Part shown: positions 1 through 7,054 of the stretch, piece by piece
Numbering within the stretch: position 1 is the first letter of the stretch
Layout: each line of letters starts with the position of its first letter
From: JBFHNV01 sp965365655
Lineage (GTDB): Bacteria; Pseudomonadota; Gammaproteobacteria; HK1
DNA: 13,069 nucleotides
Direction of reading: 5' to 3'
NCBI GenBank assembly: GCA_965365655.1
Contig: CBDUCN010000130.1
Coordinates: forward strand, 1 to 13,069
Made by a program: the position numbers and the translations under genes
The notes under the pieces: generated by a model
What the model was told of the DNA's origin: nothing
What the model saw: only the letters and a program-made list of their open reading frames with translations
The model's database searches: none

Positions 1-560
1 GTGTTGGAGCGCTTGATGTTCGCGGTGAGCTTGCGCAGCGCCTGCGACATCAGGCGCGCCTGCAGGCCGACGTGGGAGTCGCCCATGTCGCCTTCCAGCT
101 CCGCCTTCGGGGTCAGCGCGGCGACCGAGTCCACCACCACCACGTCGACCGCGCCGGAGCGCACGATCATGTCGCAGATCTCCAGCGCCTGCTCGCCGGT
201 GTCTGGCTGCGAGACCAGCAGCTCGTCGACGTTGACGCCGATCTTCTGCGCGTACTCCGGGTCCAGCGCGTGCTCGGCGTCGATGAACGCGGCGGTGCCA
301 CCCGCCTTCTGCGCCTGCGCGATGACCTCCAGCGTCAGCGTGGTCTTGCCGCTGGACTCCGGCCCGTAGATCTCGACGACGCGGCCCCGCGGCAGGCCGC
401 CGATGCCGAGCGCGAGGTCCAGGTTCAGCGAGCCGGTGGAGATCACCCCGATGTCGCGCACCACGGAGCTGTCGCCCATGCGCATGATGGCGCCCTTTCC
501 GAACTGGCGCTCGATCTGGGAAAGGGCCGCGCCCAGGGCGCGCTTCTTGTCATCGTCCAT
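1..560 (-). CDS. recA: Recombinase A (RecA), 3' end cut by window edge
   Basis: RecA forms ATP-dependent filaments on single-stranded DNA, carries out strand exchange and triggers LexA self-cleavage in the SOS response. The window holds the first 186 codons, about half of a usual 350-residue RecA. Seen directly: N-terminus MDDDKKRALGAALSQIERQF, the Walker A loop GPESSGKT at residues 66-73, the catalytic glutamate segment AFIDAEHALDP near residues 91-101, Walker B VVVVDS ending at D144-S145, and loop L1 around EGDMGDSHVGLQAR. The ATG at 558-560 is preceded at five bases by the strong ribosome site GAGGAG (566-571), which fixes the start. The gene follows thpR after 132 bases but has its own promoter region with an SOS box. 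Identity is essentially certain; what lies downstream (for example recX) is outside the window. Confidence 0.98.
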   Translation of the reverse strand, partial: MDDDKKRALGAALSQIERQFGKGAIMRMGDSSVVRDIGVISTGSLNLDLALGIGGLPRGRVVEIYGPESSGKTTLTLEVIAQAQKAGGTAAFIDAEHALDPEYAQKIGVNVDELLVSQPDTGEQALEICDMIVRSGAVDVVVVDSVAALTPKAELEGDMGDSHVGLQARLMSQALRKLTANIKRSN

Positions 561-594
561 CGGTGCTCCTCGCGGTGGGGTGAGTGGGGGGAGA

Positions 595-610
595 CTGTTG
601 ATTCGCACAG
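595..610 (-). promoter_or_regulatory. LexA (SOS) box upstream of recA
   Basis: CTGT and ACAG half-sites are separated by exactly eight bases (minus strand CTGTGCGAATCAACAG), the consensus spacing of the gamma/betaproteobacterial LexA operator. It lies 34 bases upstream of the recA ATG, in the non-coding gap after thpR. Two possible -10 elements are nearby on the minus strand: TATACT at 609-614, overlapping the left half-site, and GATAAT at 629-634. Neither has a good -35. LexA bound here would block either promoter. The box is read from sequence; the exact promoter is inference. Confidence 0.88.
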
Positions 611-646
611 TATATCCGACTCGCGAGCATTATCCCACAGCGCACG

Positions 647-674
647 CGCGCCGGGCAGCGCACGGACCGGCGCG
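647..674 (-). terminator. GC-rich hairpin after thpR
   Basis: Perfect 8-base arms CGCGCCGG (647-654) and CCGGCGCG (667-674) flank a 12-base loop. The hairpin starts 18 bases past the thpR stop and ends just before the recA promoter region. No T-run follows it on the minus strand, so it is not a classical intrinsic terminator. It could cause pausing, help factor-dependent termination or protect the mRNA 3' end. In DNA this GC-rich some such hairpins arise by chance. Confidence 0.4.
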
Positions 675-692
675 AACGTAGGCCGCGGCCGC

Positions 693-1226
693 TCAGCCGT
701 GCAGGCCGAAGGCGCGCACCGTGCGGTGCTCGGCCCCGGCGGGCCGGGTGACGGACGCGACCAGCCGGAACGCGTCCAGCGGCCACGCGACCGGGCGCGC
801 CAGCGCGGCCGGGCCGCGGTAGCGGGCGACCTTGCGCGCGACCGTCACGTGGGGCGCGAACGGGCGCGACTCGATCTCCACCCCGGTGCCGGCCAGCGCC
901 TTCGCGACCGCGCCCTGCAGCGCGTAGAGCGCCTCAGGCGCCGGGACGGCGGCGCACCACAGCACGCGCGGGCGGGGGAAGTGGCCGACCTTCGACAGCG
1001 CGAGGGTGAAGGGCTCGCCGCGCACGCCGGCGAGGGCCTGCTCCACCGCCTGCGCCGGCCCGTCCTCGAGCGAGCCCAGGAACGCCAGCGTCAGGTGCAG
1101 GTTCGCGGCAGGCACCGCGCGGCCGCCGTGTCCGAGCGCGGCAGCCGCCGCCGCGAGCTCGGCCTGCGCCGCCGGCGGCGGCGCGAGGCCGACGAACAGC
1201 CGGCGCCGGGCCGCCGGCCCGGTCAC
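693..1226 (-). CDS. thpR: RNA 2',3'-cyclic phosphodiesterase (ThpR/LigT)
   Basis: A 177-residue member of the 2H phosphoesterase superfamily, which opens 2',3'-cyclic phosphate RNA ends to 2'-phosphates. The E. coli homologue was first studied as a 2'-5' RNA ligase. Both hallmark HxTx motifs are present, H44-L-T46 and H126-V-T128, about 80 residues apart as expected. The N-terminal strand RRRLFVGLAPP and the segment PRPRVLWCA are also typical. The start is GTG at 1224-1226, sharing bases with the TGA of pncC (GTGA overlap). The open frame continues upstream only as an antiparallel-coding artefact inside pncC. The protein is unusually Ala/Arg rich, like its neighbours. The physiological substrate in bacteria is not settled. 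Confidence 0.93.
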   Translation of the reverse strand: MTGPAARRRLFVGLAPPPAAQAELAAAAAALGHGGRAVPAANLHLTLAFLGSLEDGPAQAVEQALAGVRGEPFTLALSKVGHFPRPRVLWCAAVPAPEALYALQGAVAKALAGTGVEIESRPFAPHVTVARKVARYRGPAALARPVAWPLDAFRLVASVTRPAGAEHRTVRAFGLHG

Positions 1227-1741
1227 GCGCGCCCGGGCGCGCCGCCGCGCCCGCTCGCCGGCGCGTCGCGAAGCAGCGCCAGCAGCCCCTCCAGCGCCGC
1301 CTGCGCCGCCGCGGCGCGCACCGCGTCGCGGTCTCCCGGCAGCAGCAGCCGCCGGCTGCGCGCCGCGCCGCCCGCGCGCTGCCACGCGACGCACACGGTG
1401 CCCACCGGCTTCTCCGGGCTGCCGCCGCCGGGTCCGGCGACGCCGCTCACCGCGAGCGCGGCGCCCGCGCCGCTGCGCTCCAGCGCGCCGAGCGCCATCG
1501 CGCGCACCGTGGGCTCGCTGACCGCGCCGTGCGCGGCCAGGATCGCCGGGTCCACCCCGAGCATCTGCTCCTTCGCGGCGTTGGAATAGGTCACGAAGCC
1601 GCGATCGAACCACGCGGAGCTGCCGGCCACCGACGTGACGCGGGCGGCGACGAGGCCGCCGGTGCAGGACTCGGCGACCGCGAGCGTCAGCCCCGCGCGG
1701 GCCAGCGCCTCGCCGACCGCGGCCGCAAGCGCGTCCGTCAC
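1223..1741 (-). CDS. pncC: Nicotinamide-nucleotide amidohydrolase (PncC, CinA C-terminal domain)
   Basis: PncC deamidates nicotinamide mononucleotide to nicotinic acid mononucleotide and so feeds the NMN released by NAD-dependent DNA ligase back into NAD synthesis. The 172-residue protein is the stand-alone CinA C-terminal domain and lacks the N-terminal COG1058 domain of full CinA. Diagnostic segments are AESCTGGLVAARVTSVAGSS (residues 23-42), FDRGFVTYSNAAKEQMLGV (45-63) and the glycine-rich VSGVAGPGGGSPEKPVGTV near the middle. The start is GTG at 1739-1741, overlapping the tadA TGA by GTGA; the stop overlaps the thpR GTG in the same way. It therefore sits translationally coupled between two genes. 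In many proteobacteria this gene stands next to recA, as here with thpR between them. Confidence 0.94.
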   Translation of the reverse strand: MTDALAAAVGEALARAGLTLAVAESCTGGLVAARVTSVAGSSAWFDRGFVTYSNAAKEQMLGVDPAILAAHGAVSEPTVRAMALGALERSGAGAALAVSGVAGPGGGSPEKPVGTVCVAWQRAGGAARSRRLLLPGDRDAVRAAAAQAALEGLLALLRDAPASGRGGAPGRA

Positions 1742-2217
1742 CGCGCGTCGGCCGCGCCGCGGCGGGCGCGGAAGAACTCGCGCAGCAGCGCCGCCGACGC
1801 GTCGCCCAGCAGCCCGCCCTCGACCGCGACGTCGTGGTTCAGCCGCCCCGGCTCGAGCACGTGCAGCACGCTGCCGCACGCGCCCCACTTCTCGTCGCGG
1901 GCGCCGAAGACCACCCGCGCGACACGTGCGTGCACGATGAGGCCGGCGCACATCGGACACGGCTCCATGGTCACGTACAGGGTCGCGCCGGTGAGGCGGT
2001 AGTTGCCGGCGGCCCGCGCCGCGGCGCGCAGCGCCACCATCTCCGCGTGCGCGCTCGGGTCGCAGTCGCCGATGGGGCGGTTGAAGCCCTCGCCCAGCAG
2101 CGTGCCGCCGCGCACCACGACCGCGCCCACCGGCACCTCGCCGGCCGCGGCGCCGTCGGCCGCGAGCGCCAGCGCGCGGCGCATCCAGCGCAGGTCCTCG
2201 TCGCCCGCGTCGCTCAT
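1738..2217 (-). CDS. tadA: tRNA-specific adenosine deaminase TadA
   Basis: TadA converts A34 to inosine in the anticodon of tRNA-Arg(ACG), allowing one tRNA to read three CGN codons. The 159-residue protein has the zinc site of the cytidine/deoxycytidylate deaminase fold: H57-A-E59 (zinc histidine and proton-shuttling glutamate) and P86-C87-P-M-C90 (zinc cysteines). Flanking segments EVPVGAVVV, GNYRLTGATLYVTMEPCPMC and FGARDEKWGACGSV are typical TadA. The ATG at 2215-2217 gives an N-terminus (MSDAGDEDLRWMRRAL) that lines up with the E. coli start. I see no Shine-Dalgarno sequence; a perfect inverted repeat touches the start codon instead. It follows guaA by 37 bases and overlaps pncC by four, so it is probably read through from guaBA or from an unrecognised promoter. 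Confidence 0.97.
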   Translation of the reverse strand: MSDAGDEDLRWMRRALALAADGAAAGEVPVGAVVVRGGTLLGEGFNRPIGDCDPSAHAEMVALRAAARAAGNYRLTGATLYVTMEPCPMCAGLIVHARVARVVFGARDEKWGACGSVLHVLEPGRLNHDVAVEGGLLGDASAALLREFFRARRGAADAR

Positions 2218-2235
2218 CGCGGCGCCTGCGCCGCG
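2218..2235 (-). repeat. Perfect inverted repeat touching the tadA start codon
   Basis: Arms CGCGGCGC (2218-2225) and GCGCCGCG (2228-2235) are separated by two bases and end directly against the tadA ATG (2215-2217). In RNA this would fold as about seven GC pairs with a four-base loop, filling the place where a ribosome site should be. It lies between the guaA stop (2255-2257) and tadA. It might be the guaBA terminator hairpin (no T-tract follows) or a control on tadA translation. Confidence 0.5.
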
Positions 2236-2254
2236 CGCCGCGACTCCGGCGCGC

Positions 2255-3859
2255 TCACTCCCACTCGATGGTCGCGGGCGGCTTGCCGGAGATGTCGTAG
2301 ACCACCCGCGAGATCCCCGGCACCTCGTTGATGATGCGGCTCGAGCAGCGCTCCAGGAACTCGAACGGCAGGTGCGCCCAGCGCGCGGTCATGAAGTCCA
2401 CCGTCTCCACCGCGCGCAGCGCGATCACGTGCTCGTAGCGCCGGGCGTCGCCCATCACGCCCACCGAGTTCACCGGCAGGTACACCGCGAAGGCCTGGCT
2501 CACGCTGTCGTAGAGGTTCGCCGCGCGCAGCTCGTCGATGAAGATCGCGTCGGCGCGGCGCAGCACGTCGGCGTAGCGCCGCTCCACCGCGCCGAGAATG
2601 CGCACGCCCAGGCCCGGCCCCGGGAACGGGTGGCGGTACACCATCTCGCGCGGCAGCCCGAGCTCGACGCCGATCGTGCGCACCTCGTCCTTGAACAGCT
2701 CGCGCAGCGGCTCGACCAGCTTCATGTTCATGCGCTCGGGCAGGCCGCCGACGTTGTGATGGGACTTGATCACGTGCGCCTTGCCGGTGGCCGCGCCCGC
2801 GCTCTCGATGACGTCCGGGTAGATGGTGCCCTGCGCGAGCCACGGGATGCCCTCGAGCGCGTGCGCCTCCTCGTCGAAGATCTCGATGAACAGGCGCCCG
2901 ATGATCTTGCGCTTGTCCTCCGGGTCCTCGACGCCGGCCAGCGCGTCGAAGTACCGATCGCCCGCGTCGACGCGGATCACGCGCACGCCCAGGTGCTCGG
3001 CGAAGGTGTCCATCACCTGGTCGCCCTCGTCCAGGCGCAGCAGGCCGGTGTCGACGAAGATGCAGGTCAGGCGCGGGCCGATCGCGCGATGCAGCAGCGC
3101 CGCGACGACAGAGGAGTCGACGCCGCCCGACAGCGCGAGCAGCACCTTGTCCTCGCCGACCGTCGCCTGCACCCGCGCGACCGCGTCGTCGATGATGCGC
3201 GCCGGCGTCCACAGCGCCGCGCAGCCGCAGATGCGGTGCACGAAACGCTCCAGCATCGCCTTGCCCTGGCGGGTGTGGGTGACCTCGGGGTGGAACTGCA
3301 CGCCGTAGAAGCCCCGGGCCTCGTCAGCCATCGCGGCGATCGGCGCGTTGTCGGTGGACGCGATGACCTCGAAGCCGGGCGGCAGACCGCCGACGCGGTC
3401 GCCGTGGCTCATCCACACGTCGAGCAGCGCGTGGCCGTCGGCGTCGGTCTCGTCGCGGATGCCGTCGAGCAGCGCCGACGCGCCGCGGCTTCGCACCCGC
3501 GCGTAGCCGAACTCGCGGTGCGACGACGGCTCCACCGCGCCGCCGAGCTGCGCCGCCATGGTCTGCATGCCGTAGCAGATCCCGAGCACCGGCACGCCGA
3601 GCTCGAACACCGCCTGCGGCGCGCGCACGTCCAGCGACTGGTGCACCGACTCCGGCCCGCCCGAGAGGATGATCCCCTTCGGCGCGAACGCACGGATGTC
3701 GTCGTCGGCCATGTCGAACGCGCGGATCTCCGAGTACACGTTCAGCTCGCGCACCCGGCGCGCGATGAGCTGCGTGTACTGCGCCCCGAAGTCGAGGATC
3801 AGGATGCGGTCGGCGTGGATGTCCGCGTGCGCGGCGGTGTCCTTCGCGGTCGTTGCCAC
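2255..3859 (-). CDS. guaA: GMP synthase, glutamine-hydrolysing
   Basis: GuaA aminates XMP to GMP with ATP and glutamine, the last step of guanine nucleotide synthesis. The 534-residue protein is a full two-domain enzyme. The N-terminal class I amidotransferase has the nucleophile C95 in GICYGMQ and the partners H190 and E192 in VQFHPEVTHT. The ATP-pyrophosphatase domain has the P-loop SGGVDS at 244-249. The C-terminal dimerisation domain carries HPFPGPGLGVRILG and ends in the canonical PPATIEWE. The start is GTG at 3857-3859. It gives about eight more residues before RILILDFG than E. coli, and no later ATG or GTG fits. There is no clear ribosome site, so the start is less sure than the rest. 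It lies 190 bases downstream of guaB, the usual guaBA order. Confidence 0.98.
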   Translation of the reverse strand: MATTAKDTAAHADIHADRILILDFGAQYTQLIARRVRELNVYSEIRAFDMADDDIRAFAPKGIILSGGPESVHQSLDVRAPQAVFELGVPVLGICYGMQTMAAQLGGAVEPSSHREFGYARVRSRGASALLDGIRDETDADGHALLDVWMSHGDRVGGLPPGFEVIASTDNAPIAAMADEARGFYGVQFHPEVTHTRQGKAMLERFVHRICGCAALWTPARIIDDAVARVQATVGEDKVLLALSGGVDSSVVAALLHRAIGPRLTCIFVDTGLLRLDEGDQVMDTFAEHLGVRVIRVDAGDRYFDALAGVEDPEDKRKIIGRLFIEIFDEEAHALEGIPWLAQGTIYPDVIESAGAATGKAHVIKSHHNVGGLPERMNMKLVEPLRELFKDEVRTIGVELGLPREMVYRHPFPGPGLGVRILGAVERRYADVLRRADAIFIDELRAANLYDSVSQAFAVYLPVNSVGVMGDARRYEHVIALRAVETVDFMTARWAHLPFEFLERCSSRIINEVPGISRVVYDISGKPPATIEWE

Positions 3860-4049
3860 GTTCGTTCCAGGTGCCCTTGTTCTTGCGTGGCCTTCGCTAC
3901 CGCACGGGCGCGGAGAACGCCGGGGAGACGTGCAGCCGTACGACGCAGGCCGCGCTGCGGTGCCCGATTCGCCCCGGCACGCGGACGCGAGGCGGTGAGC
4001 CCGCCGGATTCACCGAAGATCCATCATCTGTGCGCACGTCGCCGCACGG
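3860..4049 (-). other. guaB-guaA intergenic region with alternative hairpins
   Basis: This 190-base spacer holds no gene I can support. On the minus strand it can form two small hairpins that exclude each other: CGGTGA/TCACCG (4010-4015 with 3993-3998) and GGCGG/CCGCC (4001-4005 with 3991-3995). A further CGCAG/CTGCG stem lies at 3944-3959. None is followed by a T-tract, and I see no good internal promoter. The E. coli guaBA spacer is shorter from memory, so the length is mildly unusual. Confidence 0.35.
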
Positions 4050-5516
4050 CTACTCCGACCGGTAGTTCGGAGCCTCCTTCGTGATGCTGACGTCGTGCAC
4101 GTGGCTCTCGCGCATGCCGGCGTTGGTCAGGCGGACCATGCGCGCGTTGGTGCGCAGCGCCTCGAGATCGGCGCAGCCGGTGTAGCCCATGCTCGCGCGC
4201 AGGCCGCCCACGAGCTGGTGGATCACGGCGCGCAGCGAGCCCTTGTACGGCACGCGGCCCTCGATTCCCTCCGGCACCAGCTTCTCGAGCTCGGTGGTCT
4301 CGGCCTGGAAGTAGCGGTCGCTGGAACCGTGGGTGCCCGTCATCGCGCCCAGCGAGCCCATGCCGCGGTAGGACTTGTACGAGCGGCCCTGGTACAGCTC
4401 CACCTCGCCGGGGGACTCCTCGGTGCCGGCGAACAGGCTGCCAATCATGACGCTGTGGCCGCCGGCCGCGATCGCCTTCGCGATGTCGCCGGAGAAGCGG
4501 ATGCCGCCGTCGGCGATCAGCGGCACGCCGCTGTCATTCAACGCGCCCGCGACCTCCCGGATCGCGGTCAGCTGAGGCACGCCGACGCCCGCGACGACGC
4601 GCGTCGTGCAGATCGAGCCCGGGCCGATGCCCACCTTCACGCCGTCCACGCCGGCGTCCACCAGCGCGCGCGCCGCGGGCGCGGTCGCGACGTTGCCGCC
4701 GATCACCTGCATGTCCGGGTAGCGCTGCTTGATCGAGCGCACGCGGTTTATCACGTTCTGCGAGTGGCCGTGCGCGGTGTCGACGACGATCACGTCCACG
4801 CCCGCCTCCACCAGCGCCGCGACCCGGTCGTCGGTGCCCGGGCCGGTGCTCACCGCGGCGCCGACGCGCAGCTGCTCCTGCGCGTCCTTGCACGCGTCGG
4901 GAAACTCGCTGGCCTTCTGGATGTCCTTCACCGTGATCAGCCCACGCAGCTTGAACGCGTCGTTGACCACCAGCACCTTCTCGATGCGGTGCTTGTGCAG
5001 CAGGTGTCGCACCTCGTCCTCGCCGGCCCCCTCCTGCACCGTGACCAGGCGCTCCTTCGGGGTCATGACCTCGCTGACCGGCGCGTCGAACTGGCGCTCG
5101 AAGCGCAGATCGCGGCTGGTCACGATGCCGACCAGCTCCTCGCCCTCGACCACCGGAACGCCCGAGATGTTGTTGCTGCGCATCACCTGCAGCACCTCGC
5201 GGATGGTGACCCTGGGCCCCACCGTGATCGGGTCCTGGATCACGCCGCTCTCGTACTTCTTGACGCTGCGCACCTGCTGCGCCTGCTCCTCGAAGGGCAT
5301 GTTCTTGTGGATCACGCCGAGGCCGCCTTCCTGGGCGATCGCGATCGCGAGCCGCGCCTCGGTGACGGTGTCCATCGCGGAGGAGATCAGCGGGATGCGC
5401 AGCCCGATCTCGCGGGTGAGGCGGGTCTCGAGGCGCGCCTCGCGGGGCAGGATCGCGGAGTAGCCGGGCACCAGGAGGACGTCGTCGAAGGTCAGTGCCT
5501 GCTCGATGGCCTCCAT
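4050..5516 (-). CDS. guaB: IMP dehydrogenase
   Basis: GuaB oxidises IMP to XMP with NAD, the rate-limiting step of GMP synthesis. From the ATG at 5514-5516 the protein has 488 residues, the same as E. coli GuaB. It opens with MEAIEQALTFDDVLLVP and contains paired CBS domains at roughly residues 93-200. The catalytic loop GIGPGSICTT has the nucleophile C303, followed by the IMP-binding IADGGIRFSGDIAKA, the flap YRGMGSLGAM and SSDRYFQ. A TTG at 5523-5525 would add three residues, but it sits one base from GGGG (5527-5530), too close for a ribosome site; from the ATG that GGGG is ten bases away. The 3' end contains a six-pair stem around the stop codon (4053-4058 with 4067-4072). It is the first gene of the guaBA unit. 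Confidence 0.97.
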   Translation of the reverse strand: MEAIEQALTFDDVLLVPGYSAILPREARLETRLTREIGLRIPLISSAMDTVTEARLAIAIAQEGGLGVIHKNMPFEEQAQQVRSVKKYESGVIQDPITVGPRVTIREVLQVMRSNNISGVPVVEGEELVGIVTSRDLRFERQFDAPVSEVMTPKERLVTVQEGAGEDEVRHLLHKHRIEKVLVVNDAFKLRGLITVKDIQKASEFPDACKDAQEQLRVGAAVSTGPGTDDRVAALVEAGVDVIVVDTAHGHSQNVINRVRSIKQRYPDMQVIGGNVATAPAARALVDAGVDGVKVGIGPGSICTTRVVAGVGVPQLTAIREVAGALNDSGVPLIADGGIRFSGDIAKAIAAGGHSVMIGSLFAGTEESPGEVELYQGRSYKSYRGMGSLGAMTGTHGSSDRYFQAETTELEKLVPEGIEGRVPYKGSLRAVIHQLVGGLRASMGYTGCADLEALRTNARMVRLTNAGMRESHVHDVSITKEAPNYRSE

Positions 5517-5555
5517 GGCGTGCAACCCCGCTGCGTCCGGTGAAGATAAACGGCC

Positions 5556-5584
5556 ATGCTATCCGCTCGGCCGTGGAGCGTAAA
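5556..5584 (-). promoter_or_regulatory. Sigma70-type promoter of guaB
   Basis: On the minus strand, TTTACG (5579-5584) and TAGCAT (5556-5561) are separated by exactly 17 bases. Each matches four of six positions of TTGACA and TATAAT. Transcription would start near 5549, giving a leader of about 33 bases before the guaB ATG. This is the best promoter match in the window. I see no PurR-like box here. Confidence 0.6.
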
Positions 5585-5694
5585 TGCGCAGGGCCTCCCC
5601 GGCGCGCTGTGCTAACGTCGCCCCCCTCCGGTCCCGCGCCCTCGCCCATGGCCGCACGCCCGCCTCCGCCCAGCCCCCGCCCACGGCCCGCCCG

Positions 5695-7038
5695 ATGAGC
5701 GCCGCGCCGCCGGCCGGGCACGACGTGTACAGCGTGTCGCGGCTGAACCTCGAGGCCCGGGCGCTGCTCGAGGGGAGCTTCGCGACCCTGTGGGTGGAGG
5801 GCGAGGTGTCCAACCTCGCCCGGCCGCGCTCGGGACACATCTACTTCTCGCTGAAGGACGACGCGTGCCAGGTGCGCTGCGCGATGTTCCGCATGCACAA
5901 CCGGCGCCTCGCGTTCGCGCCGCGCGACGGGCTGCACGTCGTGGTGCAGGCACGGGTGAGCCTGTACGCCGAGCGCGGCGACTTCCAGCTGCTCGTGCAG
6001 CAGATGGAGGAGGCGGGCGCCGGGGCGCTGCAGCGGGCGTTCGAGGCGCTGAAGAAGAAGCTCGCGGCCGAGGGGCTGTTCGACGCCGAGCGCAAGCGGG
6101 CGCTGCCCGCGCTGCCGCGCCGGGTCGGCGTGATCACCTCACCCACCGGGGCCGCGGTGCGCGACGTGATCACGGTGCTCGCGCGCCGCTTCCCGGCCAT
6201 CCCGGTGCTGATCTACCCGGTGCCGGTGCAGGGCGCCGACGCGGCGCCCGCGATCGCGGCGGCGCTGGACCTCGCCGCCGCGCGCGCCGAGTGCGACGTG
6301 CTGATCCTGACCCGCGGCGGCGGCTCGCTGGAGGACCTGCAGGCCTTCAACGACGAGGGCGTCGCGCGCGCGATCGCCCGCTGCGCGCTGCCGGTGGTCT
6401 CGGCGGTGGGTCACGAGACGGACTTCAGCATCGCGGACTTCGTGGCCGACCGCCGCGCGCCGACGCCGTCCGCGGCGGCGGAGATGGTGTCGCCGGACGC
6501 CCGCGAGTGGCGGGCTCGCCGCGACGGCGCGCTGAGGCGCCTGCGCGCGCTCGCGGCGGCGAGGCTTCGCGGCGAGCGCCAGGCGCTCGCGTGGCTGCTG
6601 CGCCGGCTGGTGCACCCGGCGCGGCGCCTCGCGCAGCTGCGCGAGCGCCAGCGCGAGCTGCACGGCCGGCTGCGCCGCGCGCTGCGCGCCCGCCTCGGCG
6701 ATGCCCGCCAGCGCGTGCGGGCCGCCGGCGCCCGCGTCGCCGCGCAGCGCCCCGCCGAGCGCATCGCCGCCCATCGCCGCCGCGTGCAGGAGCTGGACGC
6801 GCGGCTCGCGCGCGCGTGCGCGGAGAGCCTGGCGCGGCGGCGCAACCAGCTGTCCGGGCTGCTGCGCGCGCTCGACGCGATGGGCCCGCAGCGCACGCTG
6901 GACCGCGGCTATGCGATCGTGACCCGCGACGCCGACGGCACGGTGCTGCGCGAGCCCGGCCAGGCGACGCCCGGCGAGGCCGTCACCGCCCGGCTGGCGG
7001 GCGGCCGGCTGGGGCTGCGCGTCGAGGGCGGACGCTGA
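5695..7038 (+). CDS. xseA: Exodeoxyribonuclease VII large subunit
   Basis: XseA pairs with several copies of XseB to form exonuclease VII, which degrades single-stranded DNA from both ends to acid-soluble oligonucleotides. The 447-residue protein (E. coli 456) starts with an OB-fold, with VYSVSRLN and LWVEGEVSNLARPRSGHIYF at residues 11-51. The catalytic domain follows with VGVITSPTGAAVRDV (144-158), RGGGSLEDLQAFND (207-220), VSAVGHETDFSIADFVADRR (235-254) and APTPSAAAE. A long Arg/Ala-rich coiled-coil follows, then the C-terminal barrel segment GYAIVTRDADG. I chose ATG 5695 because homology begins a few residues later. The frame is open back to 5584, but that stretch is low complexity and runs into the guaB promoter. 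No ribosome site is evident. xseB is not in the window. Confidence 0.96.
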   Translation: MSAAPPAGHDVYSVSRLNLEARALLEGSFATLWVEGEVSNLARPRSGHIYFSLKDDACQVRCAMFRMHNRRLAFAPRDGLHVVVQARVSLYAERGDFQLLVQQMEEAGAGALQRAFEALKKKLAAEGLFDAERKRALPALPRRVGVITSPTGAAVRDVITVLARRFPAIPVLIYPVPVQGADAAPAIAAALDLAAARAECDVLILTRGGGSLEDLQAFNDEGVARAIARCALPVVSAVGHETDFSIADFVADRRAPTPSAAAEMVSPDAREWRARRDGALRRLRALAAARLRGERQALAWLLRRLVHPARRLAQLRERQRELHGRLRRALRARLGDARQRVRAAGARVAAQRPAERIAAHRRRVQELDARLARACAESLARRRNQLSGLLRALDAMGPQRTLDRGYAIVTRDADGTVLREPGQATPGEAVTARLAGGRLGLRVEGGR

Positions 7039-7054
7039 CGACCCGCGCGCGCCG

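Noticed and set aside
1227..1613. Upstream extension of thpR inside pncC as a larger fusion protein
   Set aside because: The extension is Arg/Gly-rich out-of-frame reading of pncC. Family homology begins right after the GTG at 1226.
2003..4084. A 693-codon open frame on the plus strand opposite guaA
   Set aside because: Antisense shadow of guaA and tadA. Its His/Arg/Ala/Val-rich composition is typical of reversed high-GC codons and has no domain.
4095..5543. A 482-codon open frame on the plus strand opposite guaB
   Set aside because: Antisense shadow of guaB with repetitive His/Ala/Val/Leu composition.
5584..5694. A longer xseA starting at 5584
   Set aside because: The extra 37 residues have no XseA homology and would start inside the guaB promoter.
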